NCBI GenBank assembly: GCA_963700475.1
Contig: CAVOXR010000007.1
Location: 62,001-126,000, forward strand
Reading direction: 5' to 3'
From: Prado023 sp963700475
Lineage (GTDB): Bacteria; Actinomycetota; Actinomycetes; S36-B12; CAIYMF01
Length of the DNA: 64,000 nucleotides
The position numbers and the translations under genes are program-made. The notes below the pieces were generated by a model. That model searched no databases and had not been told where the DNA came from. It was given only the letters and a program-made list of their open reading frames with translations. Below, one piece after another: positions 8,573 through 16,454 of this stretch; position 1 is the first letter of the stretch, and each line of letters begins with the position of its first letter.

Positions 8573-8578
8573 TAGGCT
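8573..8578 (+). promoter_or_regulatory. -10 element suggesting leaderless expression of the DUF4229 gene
   Basis: TAGGCT fits the actinobacterial -10 pattern TANNNT. It ends eight bases before ATG 8587, so transcription would start at or next to the start codon; no Shine-Dalgarno sequence is present. No clear -35 was found. Confidence 0.4.
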
Positions 8579-8586
8579 CTTTGTCC

Positions 8587-8991
8587 ATGAACGACCCCGA
8601 CACCTCGGCGGAGTCCGTGTCCGCCGCCCCCGAGTCCGAAATCGTGGCACAGGGCGAGGCGCCCGAGCCGGAAGCAGGCGAGGCGCCCGAGCCGGAAGCC
8701 TCCGACGCGGACCTCAACCGCGCTGAACCGACGGCACCCGAGCCCGTGCCGCACGCGGGTACCCGCTACGCCCTCCTGCGGCTGCTGATGCTGGTCGCGG
8801 TCGGGGGGATCCTCTACGTGATCGGGATGCGCGGCTGGCTGCTGGCCTTCGCGGCTGTCCTGGTCTCCGGAGTCCTCAGCCTGTTCCTGTTCATGAAGCA
8901 GCGCAACGACGCTGCCGTGAACCTCGAGCACACCGTCGAGACCTGGAAGCACCGGCGAGATCACGAGGACGCGGGACTCGCCCAGGAGTGA
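8587..8991 (+). CDS. DUF4229 domain membrane protein
   Basis: A 134-residue protein with an acidic, Pro/Glu-rich N-terminus of about 55 residues. This contains an exact tandem repeat of GEAPEPEA (24-base unit, around 8655-8702). Two membrane helices follow (YALLRLLMLVAVGGILYVIG and the next hydrophobic stretch), then FLFMKQRNDAA and a charged tail, as in DUF4229. Function is unknown; the family sits beside menaquinone/cytochrome c genes in many actinobacteria, which suggests a respiratory link by context only. ATG 8587 is chosen over TTG 8581. Confidence 0.8.
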   Translation: MNDPDTSAESVSAAPESEIVAQGEAPEPEAGEAPEPEASDADLNRAEPTAPEPVPHAGTRYALLRLLMLVAVGGILYVIGMRGWLLAFAAVLVSGVLSLFLFMKQRNDAAVNLEHTVETWKHRRDHEDAGLAQE

Positions 8992-9014
8992 GCGGGACCC
9001 GCTGCCTCAGCTGA

Positions 9015-10121
9015 TCACACCCCGGAGTACGAGTGCAGCCCGCTGGCGAACAGGTTCACGCCGAAGAAGTTGATCAGGAAGCAGGCGAAGCCGATCAGGC
9101 CGAGCACGGCGGCCTTGCGTCCGCGCCACCCGGCAGTTGCCCGCGCGTGCAGGTAGCCCGCGTAGACCAACCAGGTGATGAAGGCCCAGGTCTCCTTGGG
9201 GTCCCAGCCCCAGTAGCGGCCCCAGGCGTCCTCGGCCCAGATCGACCCGGCGATCACGGCGAACGTCCACAGCGGGAAGACGAACGCGTTGACCCGGTAG
9301 GCCATCGCGTCGAGCGTCTGCGAGTCAGGGACACGGGCGGCCACCCAGGCGGCGGACCTGGAGTTCGCCGATCGCAGGCTCCCCCGGACCCCGGTGAGCC
9401 GCCTCGGACCCGCCCCGGCGGCATCGCGCTCAGCGCGGTCGGCGGCCAGGTAGAGGATCGTGGCTGCCGCACCCACCGTGAACGCCCCGCCGGAGATGAT
9501 CGCCGCTGAGACGTGGATGGCCAACCAGTACGACTTCAGGGCCGGCACGAGCTGCGGGCTGTCGTTGTAGAGCAGCAGGACGGCCACTCCCAGCGTGATC
9601 AGGCTGGCCATGGTCACGAACAGGCCGAGCCACCGCACGTCGCGCCGCAACGAGACAACCAGGAACACCCCGGTGATCGCCGCCGCCGAGGCCAGCGAGT
9701 ACTCGTACATGTTGCCCCAGGGGGCGCGCCCGGCCCAGGCAGCGCGAGCGATCAGGGCGACGACGAGTAGTCCGAACGCCAACCAGGTCAGCGACATCCC
9801 GATGTTGCCCGCCCGGCGGCCGGGGGGCAGGGGCGCGTCGGCAGAGGGGGGCGAGGCGACGGCGGGTCCATCCGAGCCACCCGCGAGGGATCCCGAATCG
9901 GCGCGCGCCTCTGCACGGGCCTCCGCGGCGCTGTCGCGCTGCACGGCGCCCACAGGCAGCGGCTCCACGTCAACGTCCGGGAGATCCTCGCCCCGGGCAG
10001 GAGAGGGTGCCACCGAGCCGGCCCGCGCGGACGCGAACGAGGCGGCGAAGGCAACCATCGCCATCGCGTACATCGCCATCGACGCATACACGAAGAGGTT
10101 GCTCCATTGCGCCAGGCTCAT
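9015..10121 (-). CDS. ccsB: Cytochrome c biogenesis protein CcsB (CcsA/CcmC-type heme channel)
   Basis: The membrane heme-handling half of the system II cytochrome c synthetase; with ResB it carries heme across the membrane and joins it to apocytochrome c. The 368-residue protein has many helices, and the heme-binding WWD-type motif is seen as GRYWGWDPKETWAFITW. Conserved histidines flank it (AIHVSAAI, YLHARA). An Ala/Pro-rich insert lies after the first helix (about residues 35-85). It is the last gene of the block and overlaps the resB stop by four bases. Confidence 0.93.
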   Translation of the reverse strand: MSLAQWSNLFVYASMAMYAMAMVAFAASFASARAGSVAPSPARGEDLPDVDVEPLPVGAVQRDSAAEARAEARADSGSLAGGSDGPAVASPPSADAPLPPGRRAGNIGMSLTWLAFGLLVVALIARAAWAGRAPWGNMYEYSLASAAAITGVFLVVSLRRDVRWLGLFVTMASLITLGVAVLLLYNDSPQLVPALKSYWLAIHVSAAIISGGAFTVGAAATILYLAADRAERDAAGAGPRRLTGVRGSLRSANSRSAAWVAARVPDSQTLDAMAYRVNAFVFPLWTFAVIAGSIWAEDAWGRYWGWDPKETWAFITWLVYAGYLHARATAGWRGRKAAVLGLIGFACFLINFFGVNLFASGLHSYSGV

Positions 10122-11791
10122 GTCGCCTCCTTGACATCCACGGGTCCACCGATCCTGGTCACGAGCTGATCCACCTCGCCTGAGACGTCGGCTGAGTCAG
10201 AGCGGGTCAGGCCGGCGACCTGAACCCGGAACAGCGCAAGGGTATCGGTCCCCTCGGGCTGCGCCACCGGGTCCACCCGGACCCAGATCCGGCGGCGACG
10301 CACGAACAGCGACAGGCACAGGCCGAGGATCGCGGCGATCGCCGCCGCCAGGGCGAGCGCCTTGCCGGGGTCCCGGGAGATCGTGAACGAGGCCCAGCGA
10401 TCCAGCCCGACGAACTCCACCGTCCCCTGTCCGTCGGGGATCTCCCAGGTCTCACCGGGGCGCAGGGCCGCCAGCCCCAGCTGCTCGAGGTCCTCGGTGT
10501 CCAGGGTGAACACGTTCCTCGGCATCCCTGAGTCGAGCCCGAGGTCGCCGGACCACGCCGAGAAGAACAGGGCCGGGTCGTCCGGCGCAGGGAACGTCGA
10601 ATGCGGCCCCCGCTCCGGGGTCAGGGCCGCAGTCGGGGCGAACAGCGCCTGAAGCCCCAGCTGGGGCGTGCCGTCCGGGGCCTTCACGACGCCCGTTGAG
10701 GTGAAGCTGCCGTCCTGGGGCAGGAACACCACGGTGTCGTCGAAGACCACGCGACCCGTCGAGTCCGTCACCTTGAGGTGCGGTGCGTAGCCGTGACCGA
10801 CGAGGAAGACCTTCGCCCCGTCCACCCGCAGCGGGGAGTTGACCGAGACCACGCGCTGCTCGACCGGAGCGCCGGGCCTCGCGCTGTACTGCAGGGTCGC
10901 CGCGAAGGAGCGGGGGGCGCCGCGCTGGGACCCCTCGCGCTCGAACGTCGCCTCGAAGTCGCTCATCGTGAACGAGAAGGGGGGCAGTCGGTCGGGTGCG
11001 GCCAGCCGACCGGGGGAGAACGAGTCGTACTGCGTCAGCGTGTTGGCGAATCCGTTGCCCTCACGGACGATGACGGTGCCCTTCCACCCGAACAGCGCGC
11101 CGAGGGCGACCCCGACCAGGACCAGGACCAGGGCGATGTGGAACAGCAGGTTGCCCGTCTCCCGGGTGAAGCCCTTCTCGGCGGCCAACGATCCCTCACC
11201 AGGGGTCACCCGCCAGCGATCGGCCCGCAGCGCGGCCGCCGCAGCGGCCAGCACGTCCGGGTCGTCGGTGGTCCACGAGCGCGCGGCCGGCAGCCTGTCG
11301 AGCCGCCGGGGCGCGGGCGGGGTGGGGGCGCGCATCGAGCGCCAATGGGCGGCAACGCGGGGCAGCACGCATCCGATCAGGGAGACGAACAGCAGGATGT
11401 AGATGGCCGCGAACCAGGGCGAGGAGAAGACGTCGAAGGCGCTCAGCCGGTCCAGCGTCGGTGCCGTGCCCGGGTTCCGCTCGATCCAGGCGTTGACGGC
11501 CAGCGGATCGTTGGGGCGCTGGGGCAGCACGCTGCCCGGGATGGCCGCCAGGGCGAGCAGGAGGAGCAGGATCAGCGCCGTGCGCATGCTCGTCAGCTGC
11601 CGCCAGCCCCAGCGCAGCCAGCCGACCGGCCCCAGCCGCGGCCCGGAGGCCCGGACCCGCCGCGAGGAGCCCCAGTCCGCGGTCAGGGCCAGCTGCTCGT
11701 CGGGGGTCGCGTCGCCCAGGAGGTCGGCGCCCGGACCGGCGGCGTCGGGGCCGAGATCAGGACCCAGGTCCGGACCGAGATCGGTGCTCAC
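10118..11791 (-). CDS. resB: Cytochrome c biogenesis protein ResB
   Basis: The 557-residue ResB partner of CcsB in system II cytochrome c maturation. It has membrane helices near LTSMRTALILLLLLALAA and FDVFSSPWFAAIYILL, a heme-contact region LFHIALVLVLVGVALG, a large extracytoplasmic domain and a final helix before RRRRIWVRV. GTG 11791 is chosen because it overlaps the ccdA stop (GTGA), the habit of this block; the open frame further upstream is ccdA shadow. The N-terminus has a short DLGP repeat (three copies). Confidence 0.92.
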   Translation of the reverse strand: MSTDLGPDLGPDLGPDAAGPGADLLGDATPDEQLALTADWGSSRRVRASGPRLGPVGWLRWGWRQLTSMRTALILLLLLALAAIPGSVLPQRPNDPLAVNAWIERNPGTAPTLDRLSAFDVFSSPWFAAIYILLFVSLIGCVLPRVAAHWRSMRAPTPPAPRRLDRLPAARSWTTDDPDVLAAAAAALRADRWRVTPGEGSLAAEKGFTRETGNLLFHIALVLVLVGVALGALFGWKGTVIVREGNGFANTLTQYDSFSPGRLAAPDRLPPFSFTMSDFEATFEREGSQRGAPRSFAATLQYSARPGAPVEQRVVSVNSPLRVDGAKVFLVGHGYAPHLKVTDSTGRVVFDDTVVFLPQDGSFTSTGVVKAPDGTPQLGLQALFAPTAALTPERGPHSTFPAPDDPALFFSAWSGDLGLDSGMPRNVFTLDTEDLEQLGLAALRPGETWEIPDGQGTVEFVGLDRWASFTISRDPGKALALAAAIAAILGLCLSLFVRRRRIWVRVDPVAQPEGTDTLALFRVQVAGLTRSDSADVSGEVDQLVTRIGGPVDVKEAT

Positions 11792-12675
11792 AGCGGCACC
11801 TCGAACCCGGAGACCCACCCGCGCATGGCGATCGTGAGCGATCCCCACAGGCCGGTGACCATGAGGACGCCCAGCAGGATCATGCTGACCCCGCCCACGA
11901 CCTGGATGGCGCGGGCGTTCCGCCGGGCCCAGGCCATGGCCTCGAGCCCGCGCTCCATCGCGAGGCCGATGACCAGGAAGGGAAGTCCCAGCCCGATGCA
12001 GTACGCGAGCGACAGGAGGGCCCCCCGCGCGGCCGAGCCCTCGGTGAAGGCAAGGCTCTGCACTGCGGCGAGCGTCGGTCCGATGCAGGGGGTCCAACCC
12101 AGGGCGAACAGGGCGCCGAGCAGCGGGGCGCCCCACATGCCGCGCGCGGGACGGTGGTGGATCCGTGCCTCTCGCTGAAGGCTCGGGACCAGGCCGAGGA
12201 ACCCGAGGCCGAGCACGATCACCACGACGCCCAGCACCCGGGTGATCACCTCCTGATGAGCCAGCAGCTCGGCGCCCAGCCCGCCGAAGAGCGCACCGTA
12301 GGACACGAACACGGCGCTGAACCCGAGGATGAAGCCCAGCGTCCCGAGGACCACGCGGTGCTTGACGGGCAGCCGGGCCCCCGCGGCGGCCGGTGCACCG
12401 GGGGCGCCCGGAGCCGCAGCCGCAGTCGCTCCCACAACCCCACCGGCGGGGGCGGTGGCGGGGACTGACGCGCTGGCCGCCCGGGCCTCCTCGAGCTCCG
12501 TGCCGGTCAGTCCCGTGACGTAGGACAGGTACCCCGGCACCAGCGGAAGGACGCAGGGACTGGCGAAGCTGATGAGTCCGGCGAGGACCGCCAGCGGGAT
12601 CGCGATGAGCAGGGACCCCGACGACACGACCTCGCCCACCCCGAGGGGGAGGCTGGCCAGTGCCGTCAGGGACAT
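11788..12675 (-). CDS. ccdA: Cytochrome c biogenesis protein CcdA (thiol-disulfide electron carrier)
   Basis: Moves reducing electrons across the membrane to the extracytoplasmic thioredoxin ResA, so apocytochrome c cysteines can take heme. 295 residues. The two redox cysteines are Cys41 (SFASPCVLPLVPGYLSY) and Cys197 (LGWTPCIGPTL). Between the first helices is an Ala/Pro/Gly-rich loop of about 40 residues (62-102), longer than usual. It overlaps resA and resB on either side. Confidence 0.93.
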   Translation of the reverse strand: MSLTALASLPLGVGEVVSSGSLLIAIPLAVLAGLISFASPCVLPLVPGYLSYVTGLTGTELEEARAASASVPATAPAGGVVGATAAAAPGAPGAPAAAGARLPVKHRVVLGTLGFILGFSAVFVSYGALFGGLGAELLAHQEVITRVLGVVVIVLGLGFLGLVPSLQREARIHHRPARGMWGAPLLGALFALGWTPCIGPTLAAVQSLAFTEGSAARGALLSLAYCIGLGLPFLVIGLAMERGLEAMAWARRNARAIQVVGGVSMILLGVLMVTGLWGSLTIAMRGWVSGFEVPL

Positions 12676-13274
12676 CAGGACTCCTCGGCCAGGATCGGCT
12701 CGATCATCCCCAGCAGTCGCGAGCGGTCCACCTCACCGATGGCCCTGCCGGCGACACGACCCTGACGATCGATCACGATCGTGGACGGGATCGCCGCGGG
12801 TGGGAGCGTCTCGCGGAAGAGCAACTGCCGGCTGCCGTCCGTGTCGACCACGCTGGGGTAGGTCAGTCCGAACCGGTCCACGAAGGCGTCGGCGGAGGCC
12901 TGGGAGTCGCGCGTGTTCAGCCCGACGAACTGCACGCCCTTGCCCTCGAGCTCGGCGGACACCTTCTGCATGTCGTCGGCCTCCGCCCGACAGGGAGCAC
13001 ACCAGGACGCCCACACATTGAGCACGACGACGTCGCCGAGGTGATCGGCCAGGGCGAACGGCTGCCCGTCGAGCGTGGTGCCCGTCAGATCCGGGGCGGC
13101 CTTGCGCTCGGCCTCGGCGACGATGGTGGTGGTGCCGTCCCCGGACACGTACCCCTGCTCCGCGATGTTGCCCACGACGGGCTCACCGGCGTCGACCTGG
13201 TCGGCGCACCCTGCCGCCAGCACGCCGACCGCCACGAGGGCAGCCGCGCGCAGCAGGAGGGTGCGTTGGGGCAT
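12675..13274 (-). CDS. resA: TlpA/ResA-family thiol-disulfide oxidoreductase (lipoprotein)
   Basis: A 199-residue membrane-anchored thioredoxin that keeps cytochrome c heme-site cysteines reduced. It has a lipoprotein signal with lipobox AAGC (Cys23), and a thioredoxin active site WCAPC (Cys92/Cys95) in the TlpA context VVLNVWASWCAPCRAE. The cis-Pro region is ETLPPAAIPSTIVID. ATG 13274 is the first start with a signal peptide. It overlaps the phosphatase stop by one base and ccdA by one base. Confidence 0.92.
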   Translation of the reverse strand: MPQRTLLLRAAALVAVGVLAAGCADQVDAGEPVVGNIAEQGYVSGDGTTTIVAEAERKAAPDLTGTTLDGQPFALADHLGDVVVLNVWASWCAPCRAEADDMQKVSAELEGKGVQFVGLNTRDSQASADAFVDRFGLTYPSVVDTDGSRQLLFRETLPPAAIPSTIVIDRQGRVAGRAIGEVDRSRLLGMIEPILAEES

Positions 13275-13915
13275 CAGGCTCCCTTGAACTTCGAGGCCCG
13301 GGCGGCCAGGTCGGCGGCCGGCTCGGTGTAGGACACCGCGACGAACCGGTCGTCCTCGAACGTGAACGAGGTCAGCGACGCGAGGTTGCACTGCCGCTTG
13401 CGCGGGTCGTGGACGAAGCTGCGGTCCTCCGCGTCGAGGCGGCAGACCCAGATCGGCAGCTGGTGGCTGACCAGCAGCGCCTCGTGGCCGCGTGCCTCGT
13501 CGCGTGCCCGGCGCACGGCGTGGCGCATCCGGGTGGCGATCTCGGCGTACGGCTCGCCCCACGACGGAGTCATCGGGTTCCACAGGTAGCGCCAGGCCTT
13601 GGGCTGCTTGAGGATGCCGTCGCCAACCCCCACCCGCGTGCCCTCAAAGACGTTGTCCGCCTCGATGAGGTTCGCGTCGGTGCCGATCGTCAGGCCGAAC
13701 GCCTGCGCGGTGGGGGCGGCGGTCTCCTGCGCGCGCTCCAGCGGGGAGGCCGTCACCACGGCGATGTCCCGGCCCGCCAGGGTCTCGGCCGCACGATCGG
13801 CCATCTCCTGTCCCAGGTCGGAGAGATGGAAGTCCGGCAGTCGGCCGTACAGCACGCCCTCGGGGTTGTGCACCTCGCCGTGGCGCAACAGGTGGACAGT
13901 GGTGCGCTCGGTCAT
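13274..13915 (-). CDS. Histidine phosphatase family protein (phosphoglycerate mutase-like)
   Basis: 213 residues. The catalytic RHG motif is at the start (HLLRHGEVHNP), the general acid region in SPLERAQETA, and the second histidine in EALLVSHQLPIW. It is probably a small-molecule phosphatase rather than a mutase; the substrate is unknown. It sits between hemL and resA, as in many actinobacterial heme/cytochrome blocks. ATG 13915 is the family start. A 169-base gap with a structured element separates it from hemL. Confidence 0.9.
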   Translation of the reverse strand: MTERTTVHLLRHGEVHNPEGVLYGRLPDFHLSDLGQEMADRAAETLAGRDIAVVTASPLERAQETAAPTAQAFGLTIGTDANLIEADNVFEGTRVGVGDGILKQPKAWRYLWNPMTPSWGEPYAEIATRMRHAVRRARDEARGHEALLVSHQLPIWVCRLDAEDRSFVHDPRKRQCNLASLTSFTFEDDRFVAVSYTEPAADLAARASKFKGA

Positions 13916-13992
13916 GACAGCTCCTGTCGAGTCTGACGGTCGGGTCGGACGCCCTCGGGCACCCATTGTCGTCCATCCGGCCCCGAGCGAAT

Positions 13993-14052
13993 CCTCCGCG
14001 AAGGGTCAGACCCTCCGCGGCGACCGGGAGGTTCTGACCTCTCGCGGAGGGT
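13993..14052. repeat. Complex inverted repeat between hemL and the phosphatase gene
   Basis: CCTCCGCGAAGGGTCAGA (13993-14010) pairs with TCTGACCTCTCGCGGAGG (14033-14050) at 16 of 18 positions. The loop holds a further copy of the word ACCCTCCGCG (14010-14019), which pairs perfectly with CGCGGAGGGT (14043-14052). Two competing folds are therefore possible. It could be a processing signal, an attenuator or a dispersed palindromic element. Confidence 0.6.
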
Positions 14053-14084
14053 GTGCGGGGAGGTGGGAGTGGGGGTGGGCGCGG

Positions 14085-15422
14085 TCATGTGGGCGTCGCT
14101 TCCGCTGCTGCGCGGGCGGCTGCGGGCAGGGCCGAGACCACCGTGTCCAGCGCAACGTCGTCGTGCGCGGCGGAGACGAACCATGCCTCGAAGGCCGAGG
14201 GCGGCAGGTACACCCCGGCGTCGAGCATCGAGTGGAAGAACGCACGGTAGCGCCACGCCTCCTGGGAGGCGGCCGCCGCGTAGTCGTGCACCGGCTGGTC
14301 GGTGAAGAAGACGCTGAAGAGGTTTCCCGCGACCTGGACGTGGTGGGCCACGCCCTCGGCGGTGAAGGCCTCGGTGAGGGCGGCGGCAAGGCGGGCAGAC
14401 GCCGAGTCGAGGGTTGCGTACACGGTCTCGTCGCAGGCCCGGAGCGTGGCCAGGCCGCACGTGGCCGCTATCGGGTTCCCGGCAAGGGTTCCGGCCTGGT
14501 ACACCGGCCCCGCGGGAGCGAGCATGGCCATCACGTCGGCGCGCCCGCCGAACGCAGCGGCCGGGAGCCCACCGCCCATCACCTTGCCGAAGGTGAACAG
14601 GTCCGGCGCCCAGCCCTCGACCGCCCCGGTGAGGCCCCAGTGGCCCGCGGGCCCGACCCGGAAGCCGGTCATCACCTCGTCGTAGATGAACAGCGCTCCG
14701 TGCTCGGTGCAGAGCCGGGAGATGGCGGCGTTGAAGCCCGGTTCCGGCGGGACGACGCCCATGTTGGCGGCCGCCGCCTCGGTGATCACCGCGGCGATCT
14801 GCCCGCCGCGTTCGGCGAACAGGGCTTCGAGTGCGGGCTGGTCGTTGTAGGGCAGGACGATGGTCTCGCCGGCCTGCGCGGCGGTGACGCCGGGGGAGTC
14901 CGGCAGGCCCAGCGTCGCGATGCCCGAGCCCGCCGCGACGAGCAGGGAGTCGACGTGGCCGTGGTAGCAGCCGGCGAACTTCACGACGAGGGGACGGCCG
15001 GTGAAGCCGCGGGCCAGGCGGATCGCCGACATGGTCGCCTCCGTGCCCGAGGACACCAGCCGGACCATCTCGACCGGTGCCACCCGGCGCACGATCTCCT
15101 CAGCCAGCTCGACCTCGGCCGGGCCGGGGGTGCCGAAGGAGAACCCGCGGGCGACCGCCTCACCGACGGCCGACACGACGGAGGGGTGCGCATGCCCGAG
15201 GATCATCGGACCCCAGGAGCACACGAGGTCCACGTAGGAGTTGCCGTCCACGTCTGTCAGGTAGGGGCCGCTGCCCGAGGCCATGAACCGCGGGGTGCCG
15301 CCCACAGCCCGGAACGCCCGGACCGGCGAGTTCACCCCGCCCGGCGCGACTGCCAGCGCGCGGTCGAACCACGCCTGGCTCATGGGGGGGTTGACGGGAG
15401 CATCGGGCATGACGGCGCTCAC
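14085..15422 (-). CDS. hemL: Glutamate-1-semialdehyde 2,1-aminomutase
   Basis: A PLP enzyme that makes 5-aminolevulinate from glutamate-1-semialdehyde in the C5 heme pathway. 445 residues with GTG 15422, which overlaps the hemB stop (GTGA) and has a G-rich stretch upstream; ATG 15410 (441 residues) is the alternative. The PLP lysine lies in LFTFGKVMGGGLPAAAFGG (Lys276 counting from the ATG). VSSGTEATMSAIRLAR and FIYDEVMTGFR are the cofactor-binding motifs. It lies fifth in the heme block. Confidence 0.95.
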   Translation of the reverse strand: MSAVMPDAPVNPPMSQAWFDRALAVAPGGVNSPVRAFRAVGGTPRFMASGSGPYLTDVDGNSYVDLVCSWGPMILGHAHPSVVSAVGEAVARGFSFGTPGPAEVELAEEIVRRVAPVEMVRLVSSGTEATMSAIRLARGFTGRPLVVKFAGCYHGHVDSLLVAAGSGIATLGLPDSPGVTAAQAGETIVLPYNDQPALEALFAERGGQIAAVITEAAAANMGVVPPEPGFNAAISRLCTEHGALFIYDEVMTGFRVGPAGHWGLTGAVEGWAPDLFTFGKVMGGGLPAAAFGGRADVMAMLAPAGPVYQAGTLAGNPIAATCGLATLRACDETVYATLDSASARLAAALTEAFTAEGVAHHVQVAGNLFSVFFTDQPVHDYAAAASQEAWRYRAFFHSMLDAGVYLPPSAFEAWFVSAAHDDVALDTVVSALPAAARAAAEATPT

Positions 15423-16453
15423 GACGCACCCCCGAGCCGGTGCCCGCGCAGGACGTCCGCGTGACCGCCCGCCAACCACCCGGCGACCTCCGCCGCCCAG
15501 TAGGTGAGCACGATGTCCGCGCCGGCGCGGCGGATCACCGTCAGCGTCTCGAGGATCGCGCGCTCCCGGTCGATCCAGCCCTGCGCAGCGGCCGCCTCGA
15601 GCATCGCGTACTCCCCGGAGACCTGGTAGGCGGCCACCGGGATGTCGACGGACGCGGCCACCTCGGCGATGACGTCCAGGCTGGTCCCGGCAGGCTTGAC
15701 CATCACGATGTCCGCGGCCTCGGCGACGTCGAGCGCGACCTCGCGCAGGGACTCGCGGCTGTTCGCCGGATCCTGCTGGTAGGTGCGCCGGTCTCCGGTG
15801 AGCGCGGAGTCCACAGCCTCCCGGAACGGCCCGTACAGCGCTGAGGCGTACTTGGCCGCGTAGGCCAGGATGACGGTGTCGGCGTGACCGGAGCCGTCGA
15901 GGGCCGAGCGCACGGCCCCGACCTGGCCGTCCATCATCCCCGACGCCCCGACGACGTGCGCCCCGGCCCCGGCCAGGGCGACGCCCATCTCGGCGTACCG
16001 CAGGAGGGTGGCGTCGTTGTCCACGGTCCCGGCGGCAGGGCCGTCCGCGACCAGCACGCCGCAGTGGCCGTGGTCGGTGAACTCGTCGAGGCAGAGGTCG
16101 GCCATGACCACGATGTCGTCGCCCACCTCGGCGACCACATCACGAACCGCCACGTTGAGGATGCCGTCCGGATCGGTCGCGCCGGACCCGATGGCATCCC
16201 GGGACGACGGCACGCCGAACAGCATGACGCCGCCCAGACCGGCCCGTGCCGCCTGCTCCGCGGCGGCTCGCAGCGAGTCGCGGGTGTGGTTGACGACGCC
16301 CGGCATCGACGAGATCGGCACCGGATCGCTGATCCCCTCGCGCACGAACAGGGGCAGGACGAGCTCAGCGGGGTCCAGCCGGGTCTCCGCGGTCAGCCGA
16401 CGCAGGGCGGGGGTGCCGCGCAGGCGCCGAGGGCGTACCTCGGGGTAGCTCAC
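15419..16453 (-). CDS. hemB: Delta-aminolevulinic acid dehydratase (porphobilinogen synthase)
   Basis: Joins two 5-aminolevulinates to porphobilinogen. 344 residues with GTG 16453, which follows the hemD stop directly. The two active-site lysines are visible in AYAAKYASALYGPF and IVMVKPAGTSLD. The metal region reads DLCLDEFTDHGHCG, with only part of the zinc-type cysteine cluster, which suggests the Mg-dependent or mixed metal class. The longer frame upstream belongs to hemD in another frame. Confidence 0.94.
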   Translation of the reverse strand: MSYPEVRPRRLRGTPALRRLTAETRLDPAELVLPLFVREGISDPVPISSMPGVVNHTRDSLRAAAEQAARAGLGGVMLFGVPSSRDAIGSGATDPDGILNVAVRDVVAEVGDDIVVMADLCLDEFTDHGHCGVLVADGPAAGTVDNDATLLRYAEMGVALAGAGAHVVGASGMMDGQVGAVRSALDGSGHADTVILAYAAKYASALYGPFREAVDSALTGDRRTYQQDPANSRESLREVALDVAEAADIVMVKPAGTSLDVIAEVAASVDIPVAAYQVSGEYAMLEAAAAQGWIDRERAILETLTVIRRAGADIVLTYWAAEVAGWLAGGHADVLRGHRLGGAS

Positions 16454-16454
16454 C

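Noticed and set aside
10778..12178. Long plus-strand frame opposite resB and ccdA
   Set aside because: Antisense shadow with no ribosome site and low-complexity Gln/Arg/Gly sequence.
13599..15464. 621-codon plus-strand frame opposite hemL and the phosphatase gene
   Set aside because: Shadow of real minus-strand genes; no domain or signal recognised.
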